Position numbers and translations under genes: made by a program. The notes beneath the pieces were generated by a model. The model ran no database searches. It saw nothing but the letters and a program-made list of their open reading frames with translations, and was not told where the DNA came from. Below are positions 1 through 9,000 of a DNA stretch of 64,000 bases, piece by piece (positions within the stretch are counted from its first letter, which is position 1; every line of letters begins with the position of its first letter). This DNA comes from Rufibacter tibetensis (lineage in GTDB: Bacteria > Bacteroidota > Bacteroidia > Cytophagales > Hymenobacteraceae), in NCBI RefSeq assembly GCF_001310085.1, contig NZ_CP012643.1, positions 62,001 through 126,000 of the forward strand, written 5' to 3'.

Positions 1-543
1 CAGGGTGATGGGCGAAAAAGTCTCCGCGGGGCCCTTTACTCCCTCGTACTCCCCTGCTATGACTCTGGTGCTTCCATTGCCGTCTCCTGTGTTAATTACA
101 GGAATTTGGTCGCTTCTCAGTTCTTGGTACCGGGGTGGGGCAAGTTTGTCTTTCTTAGGCACATTTACCCAAAGCTGGATCAGCTCCAGGGTGCCTCCCT
201 GCCGGGCGAATTCATTTTCGTGACGTTCTTCGTGCAGGAGCCCTGAACCAGCCGTCATCCATTGTACATCTCCCGGTCCCAGTTTGCCGCTGTAACCAGC
301 CGTGTCGCGGTGCGCCAGGTGCCCCTGGTACACAACGGTTACAGTTTCAAAACCCCGGTGCGGGTGCGGATCTGCGCCCAAAGGTTTTTCAGAAGGGTGC
401 ACCTGCATAGGACCCGTATGGTCAATAAGCAGAAAGGGGCTTAGTTGCCGGATTCTGGAACCCGGCATGGGGCTGGTTACCTCAAACCCCTCTCCTACCT
501 TTTTCTGGACTCCGTCAATTACCTGGAATATTCTTCTGTTCAT
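1..543 (-). CDS. Pirin family protein (partial, C-terminus beyond window)
   Basis: The reading frame is open from an ATG at 543 to the left edge (181 codons, no stop), so the C-terminal part is missing. The translation starts MNRRIFQVIDGVQKK and carries the pirin N-terminal cupin pattern: HPHRGFETVTVV around residue 50-60, then GDVQWMTAGSGLLHEE near residue 90-105. The two His-rich stretches and the Glu match the metal ligands of the pirin cupin. Pirins are cytoplasmic Fe-binding cupins; some show quercetinase activity, and others are redox or regulatory partners, so the substrate cannot be told from sequence. It lies downstream of aspA on the same strand, about 110 bases away with a hairpin between them, so it is probably separately transcribed. 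Confidence 0.85.
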   Translation of the reverse strand, partial: MNRRIFQVIDGVQKKVGEGFEVTSPMPGSRIRQLSPFLLIDHTGPMQVHPSEKPLGADPHPHRGFETVTVVYQGHLAHRDTAGYSGKLGPGDVQWMTAGSGLLHEERHENEFARQGGTLELIQLWVNVPKKDKLAPPRYQELRSDQIPVINTGDGNGSTRVIAGEYEGVKGPAETFSPITL

Positions 544-582
544 TCGTTTTGTTTTGAAAGGTACTTTAAGCCTGGGGGTACC

Positions 583-644
583 AAAAAAGGGAAAGTCCCG
601 CACTTTGCTTTAAGTTTCTTTAACAGAAAAGGAGCTTAAAGCAA
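583..644 (-). terminator. Candidate terminator region after aspA
   Basis: A 10-bp inverted repeat (605-614 with 635-644) lies just past the aspA stop. It is followed on the minus strand by a short GGGA/TCCC hairpin (589-599) and a run of six T. The T run directly follows only the short stem, so this is a moderate call. Confidence 0.4.
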
Positions 645-654
645 GAGTCCTCAT

Positions 655-2067
655 CTAGCCATTAATGTACACCGGATGAATCATATTCTCAAAAGAATAG
701 ATTTCATTCCATTTCTCCTGGGTAATGAGTTTCCGCTCCTCAATCACAATCTGGTGGATAGACTTACCGGTAGCCAGCGCTTCCTTGGCAATGGAGGCAG
801 CAGTTTCATAACCCAGAATCGGGTTTAAGGCGGTGACGATGCCAATGCTGCGCATCACTTCCTCGCGGCACACTTCCACATTAGCCGTAATGCCGTCTAT
901 GCATTTGGTGCGCAACGTAGTAATGGCATTGATCATGTAATTCATGGAAGTAAACAAACTGAACGTGATCACCGGCTCCATGACGTTCAACTGCAACTGT
1001 CCGGCCTCGGCCGCCATAGAAATGGTGACATCTGCACCTATTACGTAGAAAGCGGTTTGGTTCACCACCTCTGGTATCACAGGGTTTACTTTGCCCGGCA
1101 TAATGGAAGAACCAGGCTGCATGGGCGGCAGTTTGATTTCATTCAAGCCAGCTCGCGGACCAGAAGAAAGCAGGCGCAGGTCATTACAGATCTTGGATAT
1201 CTTGATGGCACTACGTTTCAGCATACCAGATATGAGCACGTAAGAGCCCATGTCTGATGTAGCCTCCACCAAGTCCGGGGCCAGGGTGATAGGTAATTTG
1301 GTAATCTGGGCGAGGTATTTCGTGCACAGCTCAGGGTACCCTTGCGGTGCGTTGATGCTGGTGCCAATTGCCGTGGCGCCCATGTTGCATTCGGTAAGCT
1401 TTCTTTGGGCTTCCCGGAGGTGCTTGATGTCATCATTGATGGTAGTAGCCCACCCATGAAACTCCTGACCTAAGGTCATGGGCACGGCATCCTGCAACTG
1501 GGTGCGACCCATTTTCAGCACATCTTTAAATTCTTTGGCTTTTCTCAGGAAAGACGCTTTTAGGTCAGCAAGTGCTTTCAGGTACACATCTACCTTGAGG
1601 TGCAGCGCCATCATGATAGACGTTGGATACGTGTCGTTAGTGGACTGGGAGCAGTTGACGTGGTTGTTGGGGTGCAGGAATTCATACTGACCTTTCTGGT
1701 GCCCCAGGTACTCTAACCCGATATTGGCGATGACCTCGTTGGCATTCATGTTCACGGAGGTGCCCGCCCCACCCTGGATCAGGTCTGTCACAAACTGGTC
1801 CTGGTATTTGCCCGCAATCAGTTCATCACAAGCAAAAATGATGGCTTCGGCTATTTTCGGGTCCAGCACGCCCAGGTCCCGGTTGGCCATGGTGGCGGCT
1901 TTCTTCACATAAGCGAAAGCAATGATGAAAAACGGCTCAGAGGCGTTGGTGATGCCCGTAATGTTGAAGTTTTCTAGAGCCCTGAGGGTTTGTACGCCGT
2001 AATATGCGGTGTTGGGAATCTCTTTCTCTCCCAGAAAATCGTGTTCAATCCTGAAGGTCGTGTTCAT
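655..2067 (-). CDS. aspA: Aspartate ammonia-lyase
   Basis: This 470-residue protein has the length and sequence of aspartase, which deaminates L-aspartate to fumarate and ammonia. It starts with the aspartase-like N-terminus (FRIEHDFLGEKEIPNTAYYG) and carries the fumarase/aspartase superfamily signature GSSIMPGKVNPVIPE at about residues 318-332. This is the flexible loop with the catalytic Ser of the family. The TSTND-like region (CSQSTNDTYPTS) and the GRTQLQDAVPMTLGQEF segment are also present. Fumarase C is the main alternative, but the signature followed by VIPEVVNQ and the N-terminus fit aspartase better. It stands alone, with 150 bases upstream before the next gene on the same strand. 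Confidence 0.93.
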   Translation of the reverse strand: MNTTFRIEHDFLGEKEIPNTAYYGVQTLRALENFNITGITNASEPFFIIAFAYVKKAATMANRDLGVLDPKIAEAIIFACDELIAGKYQDQFVTDLIQGGAGTSVNMNANEVIANIGLEYLGHQKGQYEFLHPNNHVNCSQSTNDTYPTSIMMALHLKVDVYLKALADLKASFLRKAKEFKDVLKMGRTQLQDAVPMTLGQEFHGWATTINDDIKHLREAQRKLTECNMGATAIGTSINAPQGYPELCTKYLAQITKLPITLAPDLVEATSDMGSYVLISGMLKRSAIKISKICNDLRLLSSGPRAGLNEIKLPPMQPGSSIMPGKVNPVIPEVVNQTAFYVIGADVTISMAAEAGQLQLNVMEPVITFSLFTSMNYMINAITTLRTKCIDGITANVEVCREEVMRSIGIVTALNPILGYETAASIAKEALATGKSIHQIVIEERKLITQEKWNEIYSFENMIHPVYING

Positions 2068-2217
2068 GCAGATAGGTTTTAATACGGATGGTGGGGAACC
2101 CCTAGTACTTACCTTATTTGCCTGAACTTTGTTGTAACCTCCCTTAATTGACAGCTTGAATTAATTAACTACCGGTTTCAAGCCGATTTTGACAAAACAA
2201 GCCTACAACCTAAAGGC

Positions 2218-2478
2218 CTACACTTTGGCGAATTTTACTTTGATGATGGTGGTAAGGAAGTCATATATCTCAGTCACTTCCTTATCATATAGGAACATGT
2301 TATAGAAATCAGCTTCCACTTTGCTTACCCGACAGCCATTGTCTACCATCTGAAAAACTACTTCCCTGATCCGGAGCGGGTGTCCCGCCAGGTTCAGCAT
2401 GCAGGTGGCATCCTGGGCCTCTACCAACAGGAAGAGGTGGTGTAGCGCGTCTTCTTCGTACTGATTCAAATCCGTCAT
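2218..2478 (-). CDS. Small hypothetical protein, 86 residues
   Basis: I do not recognise this protein. The start is set at the ATG at 2478 (MTDLNQYEEDALHHLF). An upstream ATG at 2529 would add 17 residues rich in Arg, Phe and Pro that do not resemble the rest. The protein is acidic and mostly helical, with no signal peptide or membrane segment. Central residues such as HPLRIREVVFQMVDNGCRVSKVEADFY look like a small folded domain. It sits between the EamA transporter and aspA on the same strand, with about 80 and 150 bases of spacing, so co-transcription is possible but not shown. Confidence 0.6.
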   Translation of the reverse strand: MTDLNQYEEDALHHLFLLVEAQDATCMLNLAGHPLRIREVVFQMVDNGCRVSKVEADFYNMFLYDKEVTEIYDFLTTIIKVKFAKV

Positions 2479-2558
2479 CTCGTGGTCTTTGTATAGCCTT
2501 GAACGCCTAAAAAAGGCGCATGGTGGCATTACTACGTCATTTTTTTGCGGAAAGTACC

Positions 2559-3446
2559 TTACAGAGCAGGCTTCCTGGGCTTACTTACCAGGTAAACTCC
2601 ACCAAAAATCATAGCTGCGTACAGCGCCTTCTGGAAGGTAAAAGCGTCTTTGCCAAGGCTTACCGCAATCAAAATGGCGAACACAGGTTGCAGATAGATG
2701 TACACGCCTACCAGTGACGGACTGGCATATTTCATGGCCCAAACATTTAGGAGATAAGCCAGAATGGTCATGCAGATGATCACAAACGCAATAGCTCCCC
2801 AGATAGAAGCCGGAAAAGAAGCATAGTCGGGCTTAATTACCTGCCCGAGTCCGAAGGGAATCACGCCTACAGAACCCACCAGAAAAACCCGGCTCACCAC
2901 CGTGATAGGATTGTAGCGCTGCATCAAGGGCTTCACCAACACCAGAAAAGCCCCGAAACACGCGGCATTCACCAGCATCAGAATATCACCCAGGATACTG
3001 CCTTGCGCGTTTCCGGCTTTGCTTGAAATCAGCATCATGGCACCCAGCCCTGCCAGCAAGATGCCCACCATCCGGAACACCTGAATTCGTTCTTTCAACA
3101 AAAAAGAGGAAAGCAGAACCACCACCACCGGCGACACCGTCTGGATCAACGAAGCATTGATGGGCGAGGTAAGATTCAATCCGCTGAAAAACGATAGCTG
3201 GTTTAAGGTAATGCCGAACAATCCGCAGAGGATAATGCGCACCCAGTCATTTTTGCTTTGGATTTTTTCTTTTACCACAAACAAAGACAAACCGCCAAAA
3301 ACCAGCACGGCACTCACCACCCGCAGGACTATCAACCCGAAAGGCAGCACATAATCTGGCATGATCTCTTTCGCAATGCTGTAGTTGGCACCATAAATCA
3401 GGGCCACTGCAAATAAAGCACCGTGCACCTGTACCTGTCTATTCAT
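2559..3446 (-). CDS. EamA/DMT-superfamily transporter
   Basis: This is a roughly 295-residue inner-membrane protein with about ten hydrophobic helices in two tandem EamA repeats, the usual size and layout for the 10-TMS drug/metabolite exporters. The first repeat begins near GALFAVALIYGANYSIAKEI and the second near LGDILMLVNAACFGAFLVLVKPLM. The tail YLVSKPRK is basic, as is common in the family. The substrate (amino acids, nucleotides or other metabolites) cannot be told. The ATG at 3446 is preferred over one at 3479, because a TACCTTTG promoter element lies directly between them, only four bases before the chosen start. This suggests a leaderless or nearly leaderless transcript. Confidence 0.85.
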   Translation of the reverse strand: MNRQVQVHGALFAVALIYGANYSIAKEIMPDYVLPFGLIVLRVVSAVLVFGGLSLFVVKEKIQSKNDWVRIILCGLFGITLNQLSFFSGLNLTSPINASLIQTVSPVVVVLLSSFLLKERIQVFRMVGILLAGLGAMMLISSKAGNAQGSILGDILMLVNAACFGAFLVLVKPLMQRYNPITVVSRVFLVGSVGVIPFGLGQVIKPDYASFPASIWGAIAFVIICMTILAYLLNVWAMKYASPSLVGVYIYLQPVFAILIAVSLGKDAFTFQKALYAAMIFGGVYLVSKPRKPAL

Positions 3447-3450
3447 GCGG

Positions 3451-3458
3451 CAAAGGTA
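3451..3458 (-). promoter_or_regulatory. Candidate -7 element (TACCTTTG) of the EamA gene
   Basis: On the minus strand TACCTTTG matches the Bacteroidota -7 consensus TAnnTTTG. It ends four bases before the ATG at 3446, so transcription would start at or next to the start codon. No clear -33 TTG at the expected distance is seen. Confidence 0.45.
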
Positions 3459-3479
3459 GGCAACAACCCAAAACCTCAC

Positions 3480-4004
3480 CTTATGACCACAAGACTTTTA
3501 AGTTACTTTAAAGAAATCAAGGGCTAACCAGAAACAGTACTCTCTTTTAGCGGCAGGTACCTTAAGAGGCAACTGCTTTATTTTACATTAGATTTTCTGA
3601 AAACAAGGCAAATAACCTTCTCAAAATTTTGCCGGTGAAGAAACGCTTTACCTCTATGGTATCCTAATGGCTACTATGTTACGTTTCTAAATCAGGTGAC
3701 CCAGCCCATTTACTTATAGAAGGAGAAGGATGGCGCCTCTAAGAAGTTCAATGGTATAAGCTTGTGGGGCTCACATGATCAGGTTATGAAGCAGTAACAA
3801 GCATACTATAACGCTCTCATTATCAATTCACTCAGCTTACAAGAACTATATTTAAGATAATCTATTATAGTGATTCTGAGGTGCAATGGTACCCTCCAAA
3901 GTAAATCTTTAAGCTTCTATATACCTCTGCAAAAACTTCTATTTAAACCACTGGATTTAAGGGGTAAAAAGGATTTTCCTATAGCAGGTACGTATTTTTA
4001 CTCT
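3480..4004. other. Intergenic stretch without a recognisable gene
   Basis: This stretch lies between the divergent EamA and purF genes. I see no conserved reading frame, tRNA-like fold or strong hairpin in it. An open frame at 3870-4064 runs through the purF promoter and looks spurious. Confidence 0.5.
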
Positions 4005-4012
4005 TACCTTTG
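4005..4012 (+). promoter_or_regulatory. purF: Candidate -7 element (TACCTTTG) of purF
   Basis: This is a match to the Bacteroidota -7 consensus TAnnTTTG about 80 bases before the purF ATG, giving a 5' leader of roughly 75 bases. The -33 region is not clearly conserved. Confidence 0.5.
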
Positions 4013-4094
4013 CATGCCCGTTTTGCCCCATACTTTTGGCAGGCTGGTTACCGAAAGCCATTGAACACGAGCTTTCGTTTAAAAACCTATTACA

Positions 4095-5987
4095 ATGAGT
4101 GATGCGATAAAACATGAGTGCGGAATTGCCTTGGTCCGCCTCCGCAAACCCTTAGAATATTACGCAGAGAAATACGGCACTCCCATGTACGGCATCCAGA
4201 AGATGTACCTGCTCATGGAGAAACAGCACAACCGCGGGCAAGACGGCGCTGGATTTGCCAGCATCAAGATCAACACCACGCCCGGCACTGAGTACATTGC
4301 CCGGTACCGCTCGGTCAAGACAAAAGCCATTGACGCTATTTTTGGAAGAATTAGCGAGAAATACGGCAAGACGAAGCGGAAATTTCCGCAGGAAGCTAAA
4401 AACATTGAGTGGCTCAGACAAAATCTACCTTTTTTAGGCGATGTATATCTGGGCCATTTGCGTTACGGCACCCACGGTGAGAACAGTGTAGACAACTGTC
4501 ACCCAATGGTGCGGGAAAATAACTGGCGCAACAGAAGCCTGGCCGTGGCCGGTAACTTCAACATGACCAACGTTGACGAGTTGTTCAACGTGCTCACCGA
4601 CCTGGGCCAGCATCCGCGCCAGAAAATTGACACCGTGACGGTATTGGAGAAAATCGGGCACTTCCTGGATGAGGAAAACCAACGCCTCTTTGATTACTTC
4701 AAACCCGATAACAACAACGAACAAATCACTGCCCTCATAGAAGAGCACCTTGATCTGCAGCGCGTACTGCGCCGGGCGTGCAAAGACTTTGACGGTGGTT
4801 ACGCCATGGCGGGTTTGACCGGTTACGGCGCAGCGTTTGTAGTGCGTGACCCTTCCGGTATCCGCCCGGCCTATTATTACATGGACGATGAGGTAGTGGT
4901 GATTGCCTCTGAGAAACCGGCTATCAAAACCGCCTTCGGAATTGAGTACAGCCAGATCAAGGAAGTGAGCCCGGGCCATGCCCTCATCATTAATAAAAAC
5001 GGCGAAGCTTCTGAAAAAGAAGTATTGCCTGCTCTGGAGAAAAAATCCTGCAGCTTTGAGCGCATCTACTTCTCCCGCGGAAACGACCCTGAAATCTACC
5101 AGGAGCGAAAGATGCTGGGAAGACTGCTTAGCCCCCGGGTTCTGGAAGCAGTAGATTATGACCTAGAGAACACCGTTTTCTCTTACATCCCGAACACCGC
5201 AGAATCTTCTTTCTTAGGAATGATGGAGGGCGTGGAAGATTATCTTCGTTCTTACCGCCGGAAAGCCATTGTAGAGGCCAACGGTGACGTAGAGAAACTG
5301 GAAAACATCCTCTCCTTCAGACCACGGGTGGAAAAGCTGGTGATCAAAGATGCGAAGCTCCGCACTTTCATCACCGATAATGACTCCCGTGATGACCTGG
5401 TAGCCCACGTGTATGACACTACCTATGAAGTGGTGAAAAAAGGCATAGACACAGTGGTTGTGATTGATGACTCCATCGTGCGCGGTACTACGCTGGAGAA
5501 GAGCATTATTAAAATGCTGGACCGGCTGGGACCTAAAAAGATCATTATTGTGTCTTGCGCGCCGCAGATCCGCTACCCAGACTGCTACGGCATTGACATG
5601 TCTAAAATGAAGGAGTTTGTGGCTTTCAGAGCCATGATGGGCTTGCTCAAAGACCAGGGCAAAGAAAACTTAGCCACTGAGGTGTACCAGAAATGCCTGA
5701 ACGCTTTGTCTACCGGTGAAGCAAAAGAGCGCAACTTCGTTCAGGAACTCTACAATGAGTTCACCCCTGAGGAAGTGAGCGGCAAGGTAGCCCAGATAGT
5801 GAAAGCCGCTAATGTAAAGGCAGAAGTAGATGTAATTTTCCAGACGGTGGAAAGCCTTCACGAAGCCTGCCCTAACCACATTGGGGACTGGTATTTCACC
5901 GGCAACTTCCCTACTCCTGGTGGTATGAAAGTAGTGAACCGTGCCTTCGTAAACTTCATGGAGAACAATAACGGACGGGCATACTAG
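4095..5987 (+). CDS. purF: Amidophosphoribosyltransferase (PurF), enlarged Bacteroidota form
   Basis: This enzyme catalyses the first committed step of purine synthesis, forming 5-phosphoribosylamine from PRPP and glutamine. Cys9 (MSDAIKHECGIALV) fits the class II glutaminase nucleophile after a short propeptide. HNRGQDGAGF at about residues 45-54 and GHLRYGTHG near 118-126 are typical glutaminase motifs. The PRPP-binding loop VVVIDDSIVRGTTL lies near residues 454-467. At 630 residues it is well over 100 residues longer than the 475-505 of Bacillus and E. coli PurF, with extra sequence in the glutaminase half (around residues 75-110 and 165-230) and an extended C-terminus. It is monocistronic, with its own promoter and a strong terminator. 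Confidence 0.9.
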   Translation: MSDAIKHECGIALVRLRKPLEYYAEKYGTPMYGIQKMYLLMEKQHNRGQDGAGFASIKINTTPGTEYIARYRSVKTKAIDAIFGRISEKYGKTKRKFPQEAKNIEWLRQNLPFLGDVYLGHLRYGTHGENSVDNCHPMVRENNWRNRSLAVAGNFNMTNVDELFNVLTDLGQHPRQKIDTVTVLEKIGHFLDEENQRLFDYFKPDNNNEQITALIEEHLDLQRVLRRACKDFDGGYAMAGLTGYGAAFVVRDPSGIRPAYYYMDDEVVVIASEKPAIKTAFGIEYSQIKEVSPGHALIINKNGEASEKEVLPALEKKSCSFERIYFSRGNDPEIYQERKMLGRLLSPRVLEAVDYDLENTVFSYIPNTAESSFLGMMEGVEDYLRSYRRKAIVEANGDVEKLENILSFRPRVEKLVIKDAKLRTFITDNDSRDDLVAHVYDTTYEVVKKGIDTVVVIDDSIVRGTTLEKSIIKMLDRLGPKKIIIVSCAPQIRYPDCYGIDMSKMKEFVAFRAMMGLLKDQGKENLATEVYQKCLNALSTGEAKERNFVQELYNEFTPEEVSGKVAQIVKAANVKAEVDVIFQTVESLHEACPNHIGDWYFTGNFPTPGGMKVVNRAFVNFMENNNGRAY

Positions 5988-6007
5988 CCTTACCATTTAC
6001 TTTATAT

Positions 6008-6048
6008 AAAAGAAGGGGTTGGTTCTAGTAGAACCAACCCCTTCTTTT
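6008..6048. terminator. Bidirectional intrinsic terminator, purF / T9SS protein
   Basis: A perfect 18-bp stem (6008-6025 with 6031-6048) has a 5-base loop and A/T-rich flanks on both sides. It sits between two convergent genes and can serve both. Confidence 0.9.
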
Positions 6049-6083
6049 ATAATGTCCTTTTTAGAAAAGTAGCTTAAAACAGA

Positions 6084-9000
6084 TTAAAGCTTTACAAACC
6101 GTTGCTGGAGAATTGTTCCGGCCTTTTGTATTCTCAAGATGTAGGTGCCTGATGACAAATGCTGCACCGGCACCACAGTAGCCTCGCCGGTCAGAACAGG
6201 TTTAATCTGGTTTATTCGTTTTCCTTTCGCATCCAGGATCTCTATCATAGTGGATGGTTCTATGGTTATATTCAACAGGTGCAGGAAGTCTTGACTAGGG
6301 TTTGGGTAGAGGGCCACTTGTGCCAAAGCTTCTTTTCCTGCTTTCACCGCCACTACTTTGCTGTACTCATACTTGCCATCAAAGTCAATCTGCTTAACTC
6401 TATAATAGGCAGTAGCCGTTTCTGGAGAGACATGCTGGAACTGGTACTCTTTAGTAATAATGCTGTTACCTGCCCCTGCTACCTCTCCTACCTTCAAGAA
6501 GTTTTTGCCGTCCTTTGAGCATTCTACCTCAAAACGGTCATTGTTGATTTCTGTGGCTGTTGCCCAAAGCACCTGCACCTGCTGGTTCTTGCGTTCTGCT
6601 TTTACGTGCAGCCAGGTAACCGGCAGAACGGTTTCAATGTTGGCAATGCCAACCTGTCCGAATGTAGTAATAAAGCTTCTTTTGGCATAGCCACTTGAAA
6701 CAGTACGCCCGTCTTTCCCGGCGTCTTCCAGGGTCCCGCCCCCGGTTGTCCAGTCTTTATTATTAATTGAGCCTATAGGTCTAACTAATAAAGCGAATCT
6801 ATTATCAGACAAATTGGTGAAACCGTTCAAAGAGGCAAGTGCAGTAAAATTCCCGTTTGCTGGAGTGGTGTTGGGCTCTACAAACCAAACTCCTTCACTT
6901 TCAATATGGGTGTAGGTAAGACCATTTTCCGTTAAGCTCATGTCACTCGCACTCTGTGCACTAGGAAGTGGCTTGAACCCCACCACTATACTCCTGAAGT
7001 CATTCCCGCTCAGCCCATTTGATATTATATCAAACTGCCGCTTTCCTGCTCCATTCCCCACCGGGAAGGAATAGGTGCCACTGCTCCCTACCGCTCTTCT
7101 CAGGTTACCTTGAATGTAGAAGTTGGGATCTGTCAATTGCAAAACACTTGTCTCCTCTTTCAAAAGAAACAATTCATGAACATCGGTTTTGAAAAGACCG
7201 CTTTTGTGGGTAAACACATGGGTCACCTGCACGGGTTTAGACAAGGTCACGCCTCCGCTAATTTTGGCTACCAACAAATTAGCTACTGTACCGGGTAGAC
7301 CATCACCCGTCACCATATCTGAGTTGCCTATAAATCCATAATTGGCTAGCGGAGAAAAAGAACGGGTGCCGCTTACCCGCACATTTCCGTCTAAGGTGCC
7401 GGTGCCGGTGAGCTTTATTCCCTGAGGTGACCCGTACAACAAGGTGGCGCCTGGTTCTACAATAAAGTTACCGGTTCCTCCTACTGCCCTGTTACTGGCA
7501 ATTTGCAAAACAGCCGGGGCTTTCACAGTTAAGGTTCCTGCCACATCAAAATTTGCACTGAATAATTGGTTACCAGTCTCATTTAGGGTGTTGGCCTCGG
7601 CGGCGGTTAGTAGCAGGTTGTGGTAAATAATTTTTTGGGAGGTTCCATAAGTACCCCGAATAGATTGGTTTTGGCCGTTGGTGGAACCATAGAATTCTAT
7701 GGTACCACCTGATAAATTGTAGGAAGTGTTCCTGCCCAATAACTCTGGCAAAGAACCACTTGTTCTGCTCGTCCTGAACAAGCCACCAGTCATGGTTAGC
7801 CCTGCATCACCTTTCAAAGATTTGTTGCTGATATCTAAAATGGCATTTGGTAGAATGGTCAGGTTCTGGTTGATGGTGGTAGTGGTAGAAATGGTCTTGG
7901 CGTTGGTTCCATTTTCATTAATGCCGCTTATGAGCACATTATAGTAAGTATAAGATGTTCCACCTCTTAGAATCTGCTCTCCGTTTCCATTTAGCTCAAT
8001 GGTACCACCAGTTAACTCATACGCACCGGTTAATTGGGGTACGATGGTGCCAAGCCTCGCGATTCTATAGGTTCCACCGCTCATCACCAGTCTTCCGCCC
8101 CCAGTTACATCAGCGGTAGGTGTTGTGATAAACGTTCCCTGCTTTATTTCCAACCTCCCTCCATGTGGGGAGACACTTGTATTCACTGAAAACCCAATGG
8201 TGTTGGTTAGGGTGACGGAGGCAGGATTATCTATGATAACCACTTTCCCGCTAGCCGTTGTAGGAAACGCATTACCGGTTTGTTGTGGCACTTTCCCGTT
8301 GTAAATGAAGGTCCCCAAGGTAGTAAAGGCCCTACGACTTTCGGATACCTGCACATTTCCTTCTGTTCCAGTAGTATTAATTCCCTGTGCGCTGGTGATG
8401 TATAAGGTTCCTCCCTGGTCCATTCTGAAATAGCCTTGTCCCTGCACTTGAAAGCCATTCCCCGTAGCATCTGTGCCAAAATCTAAATTGCCGCCGTTCT
8501 CCACTACCAACGTACCTGCGTACACAGAATTAATTGGGTTCAGCCTTAAGGAATGGCCTAATTTTACCTGGGCCCCAGCGCCTACAAACAAGGAGACGTG
8601 GTTTACCTGCCCGGCAACTTGTATTGTTTGCCAGGTGTTTCCATTAAACCGAATGCCACTGGCTTTGGTGTCTACCGTACTGCTGTTATGGATGATGGAG
8701 GTTGCATCTAAAGATAAATGACCTTTGAGGTTGATTGTAGTAATGGCCTCAGAACTGGAGGTTTGGTTTAAGGAAAGGGTAGCATTTTGTAAGGCAAGTT
8801 CCCCGGTAATAGAAAGCATTCCGGTGCCAGAACTTTGGTTTTGCATCACATATGTTCCGCCGCTCAAGCGTAAGTCCTGCCCAAATTGCAGAGACAATCC
8901 AGTTCCTGCCAGCAGAAGCAGGGAGGAACTAGCCGGCAGCGAAGTGCTAAAGGTTTGTGCTGCCAGCGGTGCAGAAGAATCGGTAAGGTGCCATTGCCCA

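Noticed and set aside
3870-4064. 64-residue open frame upstream of purF
   Set aside because: It runs through the purF -7 element and has no protein-like features.
4434-4979. 181-residue open frame antisense to purF
   Set aside because: It is a shadow of the well-conserved PurF frame with no recognisable motif.
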